Source: Burkholderiales bacterium (GTDB lineage: Bacteria; Pseudomonadota; Gammaproteobacteria; Burkholderiales; Burkholderiaceae_C). Taken from it: 39,918 bases of DNA. The stretch is from contig JAEKKH010000152.1 of assembly GCA_019510465.1 (NCBI GenBank), positions 1 through 39,918 of the forward strand, written 5' to 3'. The stretch's first letter is position 1. The number at the start of each line of letters is the position of its first letter. Shown piece by piece: positions 1-9,300 of the stretch. A program made the position numbers and the translations under genes. The notes under the pieces were generated by a model. The model saw only the letters and a list, made by a program, of their open reading frames with translations. It searched no databases and had not been told where the DNA came from.

Positions 1-551
1 TCGACATGAAGGCCGACGACGCGGCCAACTACGGCGCGATCGGCGCGGTCATCGGCCACGAGATCAGCCACGGCTTCGACGACCAGGGCAGCCAGTACGA
101 CGGCGACGGCAAGCTGCGCAACTGGTGGACGCCGGAAGATCGCAAGGCCTTCGAGGCGGTCACCAGCAAGCTCGACGCGCAGTACTCGGCCTACGAACCG
201 CTGCCGGGCACGCACGTGAACGGCAAGCTGACGATGGGCGAGAACATCGCCGACCTGTCGGGCCTGCAGATCGCCTACAAGGCCTGGAAGCTGTCGCTGG
301 ACGGCAAGCCGGCGGCCACGATCGACGGCATGACGGGCGAGCAGCGCTTCTACTACGGCTTCGCGCAGGTCTGGCGCTCGAAGGTGCGCGACGAGCGCAC
401 GCTGCAGCTGGTCGTCATCGACCCGCACTCGCCGGCGCAGTTCCGCGCGGACGGCGCCGCCATCAACAGCGACGGCTTCCACGAGGCGTTCGGCACCAAG
501 GCGGGCGACAAGATGTGGAAGGCGCCGGCGGACCGCCTGCGCCTCTGGTGA
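1..551 (+). CDS. M13 family zinc metallopeptidase, C-terminal part (5' end outside window)
   Basis: This is the last ~183 residues of a neprilysin-type (M13, gluzincin) endopeptidase; the reading frame is open to the window edge, so the start is missing. The zinc site HEISH begins at base 57 and the third-ligand motif GENIAD follows, with its Glu codon at 240-242. Family members are secreted or membrane-anchored oligopeptidases that cut small peptides. By eye the fragment is about 85% identical to the end of the next gene (about 28 differences in 181 residues) and ends in the same RLRLW. It is therefore the first of three tandem copies. Function is confident at family level; the peptide substrate is unknown. 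Confidence 0.93.
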   Translation, partial: DMKADDAANYGAIGAVIGHEISHGFDDQGSQYDGDGKLRNWWTPEDRKAFEAVTSKLDAQYSAYEPLPGTHVNGKLTMGENIADLSGLQIAYKAWKLSLDGKPAATIDGMTGEQRFYYGFAQVWRSKVRDERTLQLVVIDPHSPAQFRADGAAINSDGFHEAFGTKAGDKMWKAPADRLRLW

Positions 552-565
552 CCGTGAGTTCCGCT

Positions 566-632
566 CGCATCACGTGAGCCCCACCCTCACGTCATGTGAG
601 CCCCCACGTTCGCATCACGTGAGCCCCCACGC
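566..632. repeat. Three imperfect ~22-bp direct repeats downstream of the first M13 gene
   Basis: Copies start near 566, 589 and 611 and share the core TCACGTGAGCCCC, written TCATGTGAGCCCC in the middle copy. They are followed by the motif GCTCGCTAGCGCTCGC at 631-646. The block lies entirely between two M13 genes and has no coding character. It looks like the GC-rich intergenic repeats common in Burkholderiales; any function is inference. Confidence 0.7.
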
Positions 633-672
633 TCGCTAGCGCTCGCTGCCCCCCGAGGGCGCGCTCCGCGAC

Positions 673-708
673 CGGCCCGGCAGAGCCGGTTCCGGCGCTC
701 CCTCGAAC
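673..708. repeat. REP-like intergenic repeat, copy 1
   Basis: A ~36-bp element beginning CGGCCCGGCAGAGCCGG and ending in a GCTCCCTCGAA motif. With the preceding bases it carries a short inverted repeat (ACCGGC at 671-676, GCCGGT at 685-690). A second copy with 4 substitutions (about 31 of 35 matching) lies at 10654-10690, between the Lrp and DinB genes. Both copies are intergenic, as expected for dispersed extragenic palindromes. Confidence 0.65.
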
Positions 709-790
709 CCTTGTGGCGGCGTGCCAGCGGCAGCGCCGGTGTCCGTTCGGGGCCCGGCTGGTCGACTGTCCTCGAATAGGGAGAGCCAAG

Positions 791-2860
791 ATGAGTTCCT
801 CGTTCCGTCCCGCGACGCTTGCCGTCGCCCTGTCGCTGGCCTTCGCGGCCCCCGTCGGCTTCGCCGGCACCACCACGGTGGCCGCGCCGACCGGCAGCGG
901 CGCCGGCGTGTCGCTGGCCTCCGGCCTCGACAGGGCCGGCATGGACGCCGGCGCGCGTCCTCAGGACAGCCTGTTCTTCTCGATGAACGGCAGCTGGCTG
1001 AAGAAGACGCCGATCCCTGCCGACAAGGCCGACTACGGCACCTTCACGCAGCTGTACGACCTGTCCAACGAACGCGTGAAGGGCATCATCGAGAAGCTGG
1101 GCACGACGCCGCAGGCGGCGGGCACGGTCAACGCCAAGATCGGCGACTTCTACAAGTCCTACATGGACACCGCGGCCATCGATGCCGCCGGCATGGCGCC
1201 GCTCAAGCCTTACCTCGAGCGCATCGACGCGGTCAGGACGCGCGACGAGCTGGTCAGGCTGATGGGCGAATGGGCGCCGTTCGTCGACCTGCCCCTGGGC
1301 CTGGGCGTGGGCGTCGACCCGAAGGATCCGACGATCTACTCCGCCGGCGCCAGCCAGGGCGGCCTGGGCATCGGCACCCGCGACTACTACCTCAAGAGCG
1401 ACGCGCGATTCGCCAAGGCGCGCGCCGCCTACCTCGTCTACATGGAGGCGCTGCTGGCCGCGCAGGGCAGCCACGACGCGAAGGTCGAGGCCAACGCCAT
1501 CATGGGCTTCGAGACGCGCCTGGCCAAGGCGCAGTGGACGCAGGAAGCCAACCGCGATCCGGTCAGGACGTACAACCCGATGACGCTCAAGGCGCTGGCC
1601 GCCAAGGCGCCGCAGGTCGACTGGAAGGCCTGGTTCGCGGCCGGCCAGCTCACCGATCCGGCGTTCGTCTCCATCGCGCAGCCCAGCTACGCGTGGACGG
1701 TGGCCAGGATGGTGAAGTCCGAGCCGCTCGATGTCTGGAAAGCGTACCTGCGCGTGCACCTGATGGACGCGCTGGCGCAGGAACTGCCCGGCGACGTGCG
1801 CAGCGCGCGCTTCCAGTTCCGCGGCGTCGCCCTCAACGGCACCACCACCGACCGCCCGCGCTGGGAACGCGCCGTCGACACCGTCAACGACGCGCTCGGC
1901 GAGGCCATCGGCCAGATCTACGTGTCCGAGTACTTCCCGCCGGCCTCCAAGCAGCGCATGGTGCAGCTGGTCGACAACCTGATGAAGGCGTACGCCACGT
2001 CCATCGACAAGCTCACGTGGATGAGCCCGGCCACCAAGGTGCAGGCGCACGTCAAGCTGGCCAAGTACGCCGTCAAGGTCGGCTACCCGGACAAGTGGCG
2101 CGACTACTCGGCGCTCGACGTCGAGGCGGGCGACGCGCTCGGCAACGCCGTGCGCGCGGCGCAGTTCGAGTACCACCGCCAGGCCGTGCGCAACGGCCAG
2201 CCTGTCGATCGCACCGAATGGGGCATGACGCCGCAGACGGTCAATGCGTACTACGACCCGACCAAGAACGAGATCGTCTTCCCGGCCGCCATCCTGCAGC
2301 CGCCGTTCTTCGACATGAAGGCCGACGACGCGGCCAACTACGGGGCGATCGGCGCGGTCATCGGCCACGAGATCAGCCACGGCTTCGACGACGAGGGCAG
2401 CCAGTTCGACGGCGACGGCAAGCTGCGCAACTGGTGGACGGCGGCCGACCGCAAGGCCTTCGACGCCATCACCAGCAGGCTCGACGCGCAGTACTCGGCC
2501 TACGAGCCGCTGCCGGGCGTGCACGTCAAGGGCAAGCTGACGATGGGCGAGAACATCGCGGACCTGTCGGGCCTGCAGATCGCCTACAAGGCCTGGCAGA
2601 TCTCGCTGAACGGCCAGCCGGCGCCGGTGATCGACGGCGTGACCGGCGCGCAGCGCTTCTACTACGGCTTCGCGCAGGTCTGGCGCGAGAAGGATCGCGA
2701 CGAGGCGATGCTGCAGCTGGTCACCAGCAACCCGCACTCGCCGCCGCAGTTCCGCGCGGACGGCGCCGCCATCAACAGCGACGGCTACCACGAGGCGTTC
2801 GCCACCAAGCCGGGTGACAAGATGTGGAAGGCCCCGGCCGACCGCCTCCGCCTCTGGTGA
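791..2860 (+). CDS. M13 family zinc metallopeptidase (second tandem copy)
   Basis: A 689-residue secreted endopeptidase of the neprilysin/PepO family. The start at 791 was chosen because an AGGGAG ribosome site lies 8 bases upstream and the protein then opens with a signal peptide (about residues 1-26, cut near GFAG). Longer starts would bury that signal. The long N-terminal domain is followed by HEISH (zinc ligands H526, H530; catalytic E527) and GENIAD (E587 third ligand, D591), so the active site is intact. Length fits bacterial M13 enzymes. It probably degrades periplasmic or extracellular peptides. Its nearest relative in the window is the truncated copy upstream. Confidence 0.95.
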   Translation: MSSSFRPATLAVALSLAFAAPVGFAGTTTVAAPTGSGAGVSLASGLDRAGMDAGARPQDSLFFSMNGSWLKKTPIPADKADYGTFTQLYDLSNERVKGIIEKLGTTPQAAGTVNAKIGDFYKSYMDTAAIDAAGMAPLKPYLERIDAVRTRDELVRLMGEWAPFVDLPLGLGVGVDPKDPTIYSAGASQGGLGIGTRDYYLKSDARFAKARAAYLVYMEALLAAQGSHDAKVEANAIMGFETRLAKAQWTQEANRDPVRTYNPMTLKALAAKAPQVDWKAWFAAGQLTDPAFVSIAQPSYAWTVARMVKSEPLDVWKAYLRVHLMDALAQELPGDVRSARFQFRGVALNGTTTDRPRWERAVDTVNDALGEAIGQIYVSEYFPPASKQRMVQLVDNLMKAYATSIDKLTWMSPATKVQAHVKLAKYAVKVGYPDKWRDYSALDVEAGDALGNAVRAAQFEYHRQAVRNGQPVDRTEWGMTPQTVNAYYDPTKNEIVFPAAILQPPFFDMKADDAANYGAIGAVIGHEISHGFDDEGSQFDGDGKLRNWWTAADRKAFDAITSRLDAQYSAYEPLPGVHVKGKLTMGENIADLSGLQIAYKAWQISLNGQPAPVIDGVTGAQRFYYGFAQVWREKDRDEAMLQLVTSNPHSPPQFRADGAAINSDGYHEAFATKPGDKMWKAPADRLRLW

Positions 2861-2879
2861 CAGGGGGCCCCCCGCTCGG

Positions 2880-2893
2880 GTCGTGCGCACGAC
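2880..2893. other. 14-bp perfect palindrome between M13 copies 2 and 3
   Basis: GTCGTGC is followed immediately by its reverse complement GCACGAC in the 91-bp gap between two M13 genes. It could be a small operator or a hairpin that trims read-through. No T-run follows, so it is not a classical terminator. Confidence 0.4.
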
Positions 2894-2951
2894 GCGTCCC
2901 TCCTTTGACTGCTGCGCTGCGCCCGCGGCGATTTCCTTCAGGAGGTTTCCC

Positions 2952-5030
2952 ATGATCCACGGCACGTTCCGCCTCACCCTGGTTGCCGCCGCGCTCGCGT
3001 GCGCGACGCTCTCGCCCTCGCACGCGCAGGACGCCGTCAGGTCGACGAAGACGGTCAAGACCATCACGACCATGAAGCTGGGCTCGGGCATCGACCGCTC
3101 GGGCATGGACAAGTCCGTCCGACCGCAGGACGACCTGTACCTGGCGATGAACGGCACCTGGGTGAAGAACACGCAGATCCCGCCGGACAAGGCGATCTGG
3201 GGTGCGTTCATCGACCTGCGCGAGCTCAGCGACAAGCGCGTGCGCGAGATCGTCGAGGGCCTGCAGTCCGCGAACCCCGCGCCGGGCAGCAATGCGCAGA
3301 AGGTCAACGACTACTTCCGCGCCTTCCTCGACGAGGCCGCGATCGACAAGGCCGGCCTCGCGCCGGTCGAGGCGTCGTTGAAGGATCTCGACAGCGTCCA
3401 GGACGCCGCAATGCTCGCCGGCCTCCTGGGTCACTGGCAGGGCGTGGTGGCGATGCCGCTGCAGGTCGGCGCCAATCCCGACCTCGCCGACCCCGGCGTC
3501 TACATCGCCGACTTCCGCCAGGGCGGCCTCGGCCTGCCCGATCGCGACTATTACCTCAAGGACGGCGAGCGCTTCACGAAGGCACGGGCGGCCTACGCGA
3601 CCTATCTCGCCCAGCTGTTCGCGCTGTCCGGCGATCCCGAAGCCGATGCCGCCGCCCACGCGACGCAGGTGCTGGCACTCGAGACCCGGCTCGCGACGGC
3701 GCAGTGGGCGCGCGAGCAGACGCGCGACCCGCGGCTCGCGCACAACCCGAAGACACCGGCCGAACTCGAGGCGCTCGCGCCCGGCTTCGACTGGAACACC
3801 TTCGAGGCGCAGGCGCAGCTGCAGCCGGGCAAGGTCATCGTCGTGCGCCAGCCCAGCTACGTGGCGGCGTTCGCGGGGCTCGTGAAGTCCGAGCCGCTCG
3901 AGACCTGGAAGCTGTACCTCAAGGCGCGCCGCCTCGATGGCGCCGCCCAGGTGCTGCCCAAGGCCTTCCGCGACGCGAGCTTCCAGTTCCGCGACGTGGC
4001 GCTCACCGGCGTCAGCGAGCAGCAGCCGCGCTGGCAGCTCGGCGTCGCGCAGACCAACGGCGCGCTCGGCGAGGCGGTCGGACAGCTCTACGTGGCCAGG
4101 TACTTCCCGCCGGCGTACCGGGCGCGCATGCAGGCGCTGGTGGCCAACCTGATGCAGGCCTACTCGACGTCGATCGACGGGCTCGCGTGGATGTCGCCGT
4201 CCACCAAGAGGGAGGCGCATGCGAAGCTGGCCAAGTACGGCGTGAAGATCGGCTATCCGGACACGTGGCGCGACTACGCGGCCCTCGAGATCCGGCCAGG
4301 CGACGCACTCGGCAACGCCGATCGCGCCGACGCCTTCGAGTACCGGCGCCAGGTCGTGCGCGTCGGCGCGAAGGTCGACCGCGGCGAGTGGGGCATGACG
4401 CCGCAGACGGTCAATGCCTATTACAGCGGCAACAAGAACGAGATCGTGTTTCCGGCCGCCATCCTGCAGCCGCCGTTCTTCAACGTGGCGGCCGACGACG
4501 CGACCAACTACGGCGCGATCGGCGCGGTGATCGGCCACGAGATCAGCCACGGCTTCGACGACAAGGGCAGCCAGCTCGATGGCGACGGCCGGCTGCGCAA
4601 CTGGTGGACGGACGACGACCGCAAGGCCTTCGACGAGATCACCGGCCGCCTGGTGGCGCAGTACTCGGCCTATGAGCCGCTCGATGGCCAGCACCTGAAC
4701 GGCAAGCTGACGCTCGGCGAGAACATCGCCGACCTGTCGGGCCTGCAGATCGCGTACAAGGCGTGGAAGATGTCGCTGGGCGGCAAGAAGGCGCCGGTCA
4801 TCGACGGCCTGACGGGCGAGCAGCGCTTCGTCTACGGCTTCGCGCAGGTCTGGCGCACGAAGATCCGCGACGAGGAGCAGCTCAAGCGCATCGCCACCGA
4901 CCCGCACTCGCCGGGCCGCTTCCGCGCGGACGGCGCCACGATCAACGCCGACGTCTTCCACGACGCGTTCCACACGAAGCCCGGCGACAGGATGTGGAAG
5001 GCGCCGCAGGACCGGCTGCGCCTGTGGTGA
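2952..5030 (+). CDS. M13 family zinc metallopeptidase (third tandem copy)
   Basis: 692 residues. The start is well fixed by a perfect AGGAGG at 2940-2945, six bases before the ATG, followed by a signal peptide ending near SHAQ (residue ~25). HEISH has H529/E530/H533 and GENIAD has E590, so the gluzincin site is complete. The mature N terminus carries the sequence RSGMDKSVRPQDDLY, shared in form with copy 2 (RAGMDAGARPQDSLF). It is more diverged from copies 1 and 2 than they are from each other, which suggests an older duplication followed by a recent one. The leader has its own ribosome site, so it can be translated independently even if cotranscribed with copy 2. Confidence 0.95.
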   Translation: MIHGTFRLTLVAAALACATLSPSHAQDAVRSTKTVKTITTMKLGSGIDRSGMDKSVRPQDDLYLAMNGTWVKNTQIPPDKAIWGAFIDLRELSDKRVREIVEGLQSANPAPGSNAQKVNDYFRAFLDEAAIDKAGLAPVEASLKDLDSVQDAAMLAGLLGHWQGVVAMPLQVGANPDLADPGVYIADFRQGGLGLPDRDYYLKDGERFTKARAAYATYLAQLFALSGDPEADAAAHATQVLALETRLATAQWAREQTRDPRLAHNPKTPAELEALAPGFDWNTFEAQAQLQPGKVIVVRQPSYVAAFAGLVKSEPLETWKLYLKARRLDGAAQVLPKAFRDASFQFRDVALTGVSEQQPRWQLGVAQTNGALGEAVGQLYVARYFPPAYRARMQALVANLMQAYSTSIDGLAWMSPSTKREAHAKLAKYGVKIGYPDTWRDYAALEIRPGDALGNADRADAFEYRRQVVRVGAKVDRGEWGMTPQTVNAYYSGNKNEIVFPAAILQPPFFNVAADDATNYGAIGAVIGHEISHGFDDKGSQLDGDGRLRNWWTDDDRKAFDEITGRLVAQYSAYEPLDGQHLNGKLTLGENIADLSGLQIAYKAWKMSLGGKKAPVIDGLTGEQRFVYGFAQVWRTKIRDEEQLKRIATDPHSPGRFRADGATINADVFHDAFHTKPGDRMWKAPQDRLRLW

Positions 5031-5037
5031 GCCGGGC

Positions 5038-5072
5038 GCGCATCGCCCGCGCGTGACGCGGGCGCGATGCGC
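5038..5072. terminator. Strong GC hairpin after the M13 cluster (possible terminator)
   Basis: The left arm 5038-5051 (GCGCATCGCCCGCG) pairs with 5057-5072 over 14 base pairs, with a 2-nt bulge and a 5-nt loop. It starts 7 bases after the stop of the third M13 gene. There is no T-run, so if it terminates it does so imperfectly or with help from Rho. Confidence 0.5.
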
Positions 5073-5083
5073 GGCCCTATGAT
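5053..5083 (+). promoter_or_regulatory. Candidate promoter for the P-loop kinase
   Basis: A good -10 hexamer, TATGAT (5078-5083), lies 9 bases before the ATG at 5093. A 4/6 match to -35, GTGACG (5053-5058), lies 19 bp upstream of it. The message would be nearly leaderless, which fits the absence of a clear ribosome site. The -35 overlaps the hairpin of the preceding gene. Confidence 0.4.
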
Positions 5084-5092
5084 GGCGGCGCC

Positions 5093-5731
5093 ATGACCAC
5101 GCCGCCCACTCTTCCCGCCGACGCGCGCGCCCGCGTCCGTGCGCTCGTCAAGCGCAGCGGCCGTGTCCTGCTGGGCCTGGTCGGTCCGCCGGGCGCGGGC
5201 AAGTCCACGCTGGCCGCGGCGCTGCTGGCGGAGTTCGCGCCCATCGCGCAGGTGGTGCCGATGGACGGATTCCACCTGGCCGACGTCGAACTGGAACGCC
5301 TCGGGCGCCGCGGCCGCAAGGGCGCGCCCGACACCTTCGACGCCCACGGCTACGTCGCGCTGCTGCGCCGGCTGCTGGCGCAGGGCGATGACGAGATCGT
5401 CTACGCCCCCGAGTTCCGGCGCGAGATCGAGGAGCCGGTCGCGGGCGCGATCGCCGTCCTGCCTCGCACCCAGCTGGTCATCACCGAAGGCAACTACCTG
5501 CTGCTGGAAGATGGCGCCTGGGCCGCCGTGTCGGGCCTGCTGGACGAGACCTGGTACGTCGACATCCCCGACGCGCTGCGCGTCGAGCGCCTGACGCGGC
5601 GCCACGTGCAATTCGGCCGCAGCGCGGACGACGCGGCGGCCTGGGTGGCCGGCACCGACGAACCGAACGCGCGCCTGATCGAGGCATCGCGTGCCCGCGC
5701 CTCGTTCGTGTTCAGCTGGGACGATGCCTAG
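5093..5731 (+). CDS. Nucleoside/nucleotide kinase family P-loop protein
   Basis: A 212-residue cytosolic P-loop NTPase of the uridine kinase/pantothenate kinase-like group. The Walker A is GPPGAGKST at residues 31-39, followed by MDGFHLAD (57-64), where the Asp is the expected substrate/metal-binding acid of this group. Next come ITEGNYLLLE (Walker-B-like strand and lid region) and an arginine-rich RLTRRH segment. This layout is typical of genes annotated as nucleoside/nucleotide kinase family or fructose-transport kinase (FrcK-like). The phosphorylated substrate cannot be read from sequence, and no sugar or nucleoside transporter lies nearby to hint at it. The gene stands alone between the M13 cluster and the TonB-like gene. 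Confidence 0.85.
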   Translation: MTTPPTLPADARARVRALVKRSGRVLLGLVGPPGAGKSTLAAALLAEFAPIAQVVPMDGFHLADVELERLGRRGRKGAPDTFDAHGYVALLRRLLAQGDDEIVYAPEFRREIEEPVAGAIAVLPRTQLVITEGNYLLLEDGAWAAVSGLLDETWYVDIPDALRVERLTRRHVQFGRSADDAAAWVAGTDEPNARLIEASRARASFVFSWDDA

Positions 5732-5859
5732 TTCACGGAAGGCGGCGCCGCGTGGCATTGCGGCCATGGGCAGGCGTGCCCGGATATGGTCCAGTCCGGC
5801 CGAGGGTCGCCGCGGCCGGATGGGTTCGAGGCGCTGACGATACGAACAGGAGGCCAAGG

Positions 5860-6279
5860 ATGAACGCGAGACAGTGGTTCGCGGCGGCGGTCGCCGCGAT
5901 GGGCGCCGCCGGCGCCCTGGCGTCGCAGTCGCCGTTGCAGGCGGACGACCCGGCGGCCGGCAAGCCGGCCACGGTCGTGGCCTGGGATCCGAGCTGCGCG
6001 CCGCAGTATCCGATGGCCGCCATCCAGTCCGGCGCCCAGGGCGTGACGCGCGTGGCCGTCCACCTGGACGCGGCCGGCAAGGTCGCCTCCGTCGACGTCG
6101 TCCAGCGCTCGGGCAGCACGCGCGAGCATCGCATGCTCGACAGCGAGGCCGCCCGCGCCATCGCGCGCTGCCCGTTCACGCCCGCGCGCGACGAGGCCGG
6201 CAAGGCGATTCCCAGTGTCGTGACGCTGGAACAGGAGTGGCACGTGGATGGGGCGCAGGCGAGTGCGGCGGGGCGCTGA
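5860..6279 (+). CDS. Small exported TonB C-terminal-domain protein
   Basis: 139 residues. The start is set by AGGAGG at 5848-5853 and gives a hydrophobic N-terminal segment (residues 5-21) that acts as signal peptide or anchor. Residues ~44-128 match the TonB C-terminal fold used in energy transducers: the pattern YPMAAIQSGAQGVTRVAV, then DAAGKVASVDVVQRSG, then the AxAIARCPFTPA segment. Two cysteines (C46, C104) flank the domain and could form a disulfide. It lacks the proline-rich periplasm-spanning stretch of true TonB and no ExbB/ExbD genes are nearby, so it is more likely a free periplasmic TonB-like protein. Its partner is unknown. Confidence 0.82.
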   Translation: MNARQWFAAAVAAMGAAGALASQSPLQADDPAAGKPATVVAWDPSCAPQYPMAAIQSGAQGVTRVAVHLDAAGKVASVDVVQRSGSTREHRMLDSEAARAIARCPFTPARDEAGKAIPSVVTLEQEWHVDGAQASAAGR

Positions 6280-6354
6280 GGTCCCTGGTCCTCCCCGGCG
6301 CGGCGGCCGGATCCACGCCTGACGTGGCGCCCGACCCGGCCCTGACGCGCCGCC

Positions 6355-9300
6355 TCACGCCACGCTGATCGGAATCACCCGCCCGCGCTCGTTCGCGCCC
6401 GGCTTCGTGGCCGAATCGCCGCCGCGGCCGTGCCACTGGTCCAGCAGCACGCGCCACTGCGCGCGGCCCGTGGCGAGGTTGCCCAGCTTCACGTGACCGT
6501 AGCCGCGGATGCGTTCCGGCACGCGGGCGATCTGCTGCGCCAGCGCGTGCTTGTCCGCGGTCAACAGCGGCAGGATCTCGCCGCGCAGCAGCGCCTCGTA
6601 GTCGTTCGCGAGTTCACGTTCGAGCTTGCGCTCCCCGGTGTGGCCGAACGGATCGAGCAGCGAGCCGCGCAGGCGCTTGAACTTCGCCAGCACGCGCAGC
6701 GCGGGCATCAGCCACGGACCGATGCGCATCTTCTTCGGACGGCCGTTCGGGCCGGTGCGCGCGAGCAGCGGCGGCGCCATGTGGAATTCGAGCCTGCCCA
6801 CCGTCTCGAACTGCTCGGCCAGCGAGGCCGCGAAGCGGCCGTCGGTGTACAGGCGCGCGACCTCGTATTCGTCCTTGATCGCGAGCAGCCGCGAGAACTG
6901 CTGCGCGACGATCGTCGTCAGCGGCGCGCCGGCCGAGCCGATCGCCTGCTCGCGCGCGTGCACTTGCTCGACCAGCGCGCGGAAGCGCGCGGCCAGCGTC
7001 GCGTCCTGGTAGTCGGTGAGGAACGCGACGCGGCGCTCGACCAGGCCGCCCGGGCCGAACAGCGACTGCTGCGCCGAGGCGTCGTGCGCCGGCTGGTCGG
7101 CGCCCATGACGCGCTTGAACGCCGTCGGGTCGGTGACCGCGAGGCGGCCGATCGCGAACGCCGTCTTGTTGTTGTCGACGGCCACGTTGTTCAGCTCGAT
7201 GGCCTTCATCAGCGCCGCGTGCGACACCGGCACCAGCCCGCGCTGCCAGCAGGCGCCCAGCATGATGATGTTGGACGGCATCGTGTCGCCCATCAGCGCC
7301 TGCGCGAGGCCCTGCGCGTCGACCAGCTGCACGCGGTCGTCGCCGGCGGCGTGGCGCAGCTTGGCTATGAGCGCCGGCGCGTGCATCGTCGCGTCGGGGT
7401 TGCGCACGAAGGCGGCGGTGGCGATCTCGTGCGTGTTGGCGAGGATCGCGGTGCGCCCGTTCTTCACGGTGGCCAGCGCGTCGTCCGAGGCGCCCACCAC
7501 CATGTCGCAGGCCAGCAGCACGTCGGCCTGCTGGGTGTCGATGCGCACCTGGTTCAGCTGGTCGGCCGTCGGCGCCACGCGCACGAACGACAGCACCGCG
7601 CCGCCCTTCTGCGCGAAGCCCATGAAGTCCAGCACCGAGGCCTGCTTGCCCTCGAGGTGCGCGGCCATCGTGATCAATGCGCCCACCGTGACGACGCCCG
7701 TGCCGCCGACGCCGGTCACCAGCATGTCGAACGGGCCCGTCCAGTTCCAGGGCTGCGGGCGGCCGATCTTCTCGATCTCGGCGGCAAGACGCTGCGCGTC
7801 GAAGCCGGCGCCGACGCGCTTGTTCAGCGTCGCGCCCGTCACGGTGACGAAGCTGGGGCAGAAGCCGTTGAGGCAGGAGTAGTCCTTGTTGCAGGAGCTC
7901 TGCTCGATCTGGCGCTTGCGGCCCCACTCGGTCTCGACGGGGATGACGCTGAGGCAGTTCGACGCCTGGCCGCAGTCGCCGCAGCCCTCGCACACCGCCT
8001 CATTGATGAACACGCGCTGCGGCGGATCCGGGAACTCCTTCTTCTTGCGGCGGCGGCGCTTCTCGGCGGCGCAGGTCTGGTCGTAGATCAGGATCGTGAC
8101 GCCCTCGATCTCGCGCAGCTCGCGCTGCACCGCGTCGAGTTCCTCGCGCGGATGGAAGGTGGTGCCGGCGGGAAACAGGTCGGCGTGCGCGCGGTGCGGC
8201 GCGATGTCGTCGCTGACGATGACGACGCGCCTGGCGCCCTCGGCCTCGACCTGCCGCGCGATCTCGGGCACCGACAGCGAGCCGTCCACCGGCTGGCCGC
8301 CGGTCATCGCCACGGCATCGTTGTAGAGGATCTTGTACGTGATCGTCGCCTTGGCGGCGATCGCCTGGCGGATCGCCAGGTACCCCGAGTGGTAGTACGT
8401 CCCGTCGCCGAGGTTCTGGAAGACGTGCTTCTCCTTGGTGAAGCGCGAATGCGCCGCCCAGTCGACGCCCTCGGCGCCCATCTGGATCAGGCCGCTGGTC
8501 TCGCGCTCCATCCAGCTCGCCATGAAGTGGCAGCCGATGCCGGCCAGCGCGCGCGAGCCCTCGGGCACCCGGGTCGACGTGTTGTGCGGGCAGCCCGAGC
8601 AGAAGTAGGGCTGGCGCTTCACCGCATCGGCCGCGTTGTGCAGCAGGCACGGCATCGTGAAGTCGGTGACCAGGTGCGTGCGGTCCAGCGCCGGATTGAG
8701 CCGCGCGAGCCAGCCCGCGACGACCTCCATGATGCGCGACGGCCGCAGTTCGCCGAGCGACGACAGCAGCGGCACGCCGTCGGGCGTCGTCTTGCCGGCG
8801 ATGCGCGGGCGTTGCGAGTCGGGCAGGCCGTACAGCAGCTCCTTGATCTGGCGCTCGACCACCGGCGCCTTCTCCTCGATGACGAGGATTTCCTCCAGGC
8901 CCTGCGCGAACTCCGCCATGCGCGTGGGCTCCAGCGGGAACACCAGGCCCACCTTGTAGATGCGCACGCCGGCCGCGGCCAGCGCGTTCGGATCGAGCTC
9001 GAGGCGGCGCAGCACTTCCAGGAAGTCGAAATGCGCCTTGCCCACGGTGACGATGCCCAGCGTGGCGCTGGGGCTCGCGACGATGTGCTTGTCGACGGAG
9101 TTGACCTTCGCGAACGCGCGCACCGCGGCGAGCTTCTCGGCCAGGCGCGACTCCAGCACCAGCGACGGCAGGTCGACGGCGCGCACGTGCAGGTCCTGCG
9201 ACGGCGTGAAGTCCACGGGCTGCGTGAAGTCCAGCGGGACGGCGTCGAGATCGACCGTCATGCCCGACTCGACGACCTCGGAGATCGCCTTGAAGCCGAC

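Noticed and set aside
587-3307. Very long minus-strand open frame (906 codons) opposite the M13 genes
   Set aside because: It is antisense to two clear metallopeptidase genes and translates to Arg/Val/His-rich low-complexity sequence, the usual effect of GC-rich codons read backwards.
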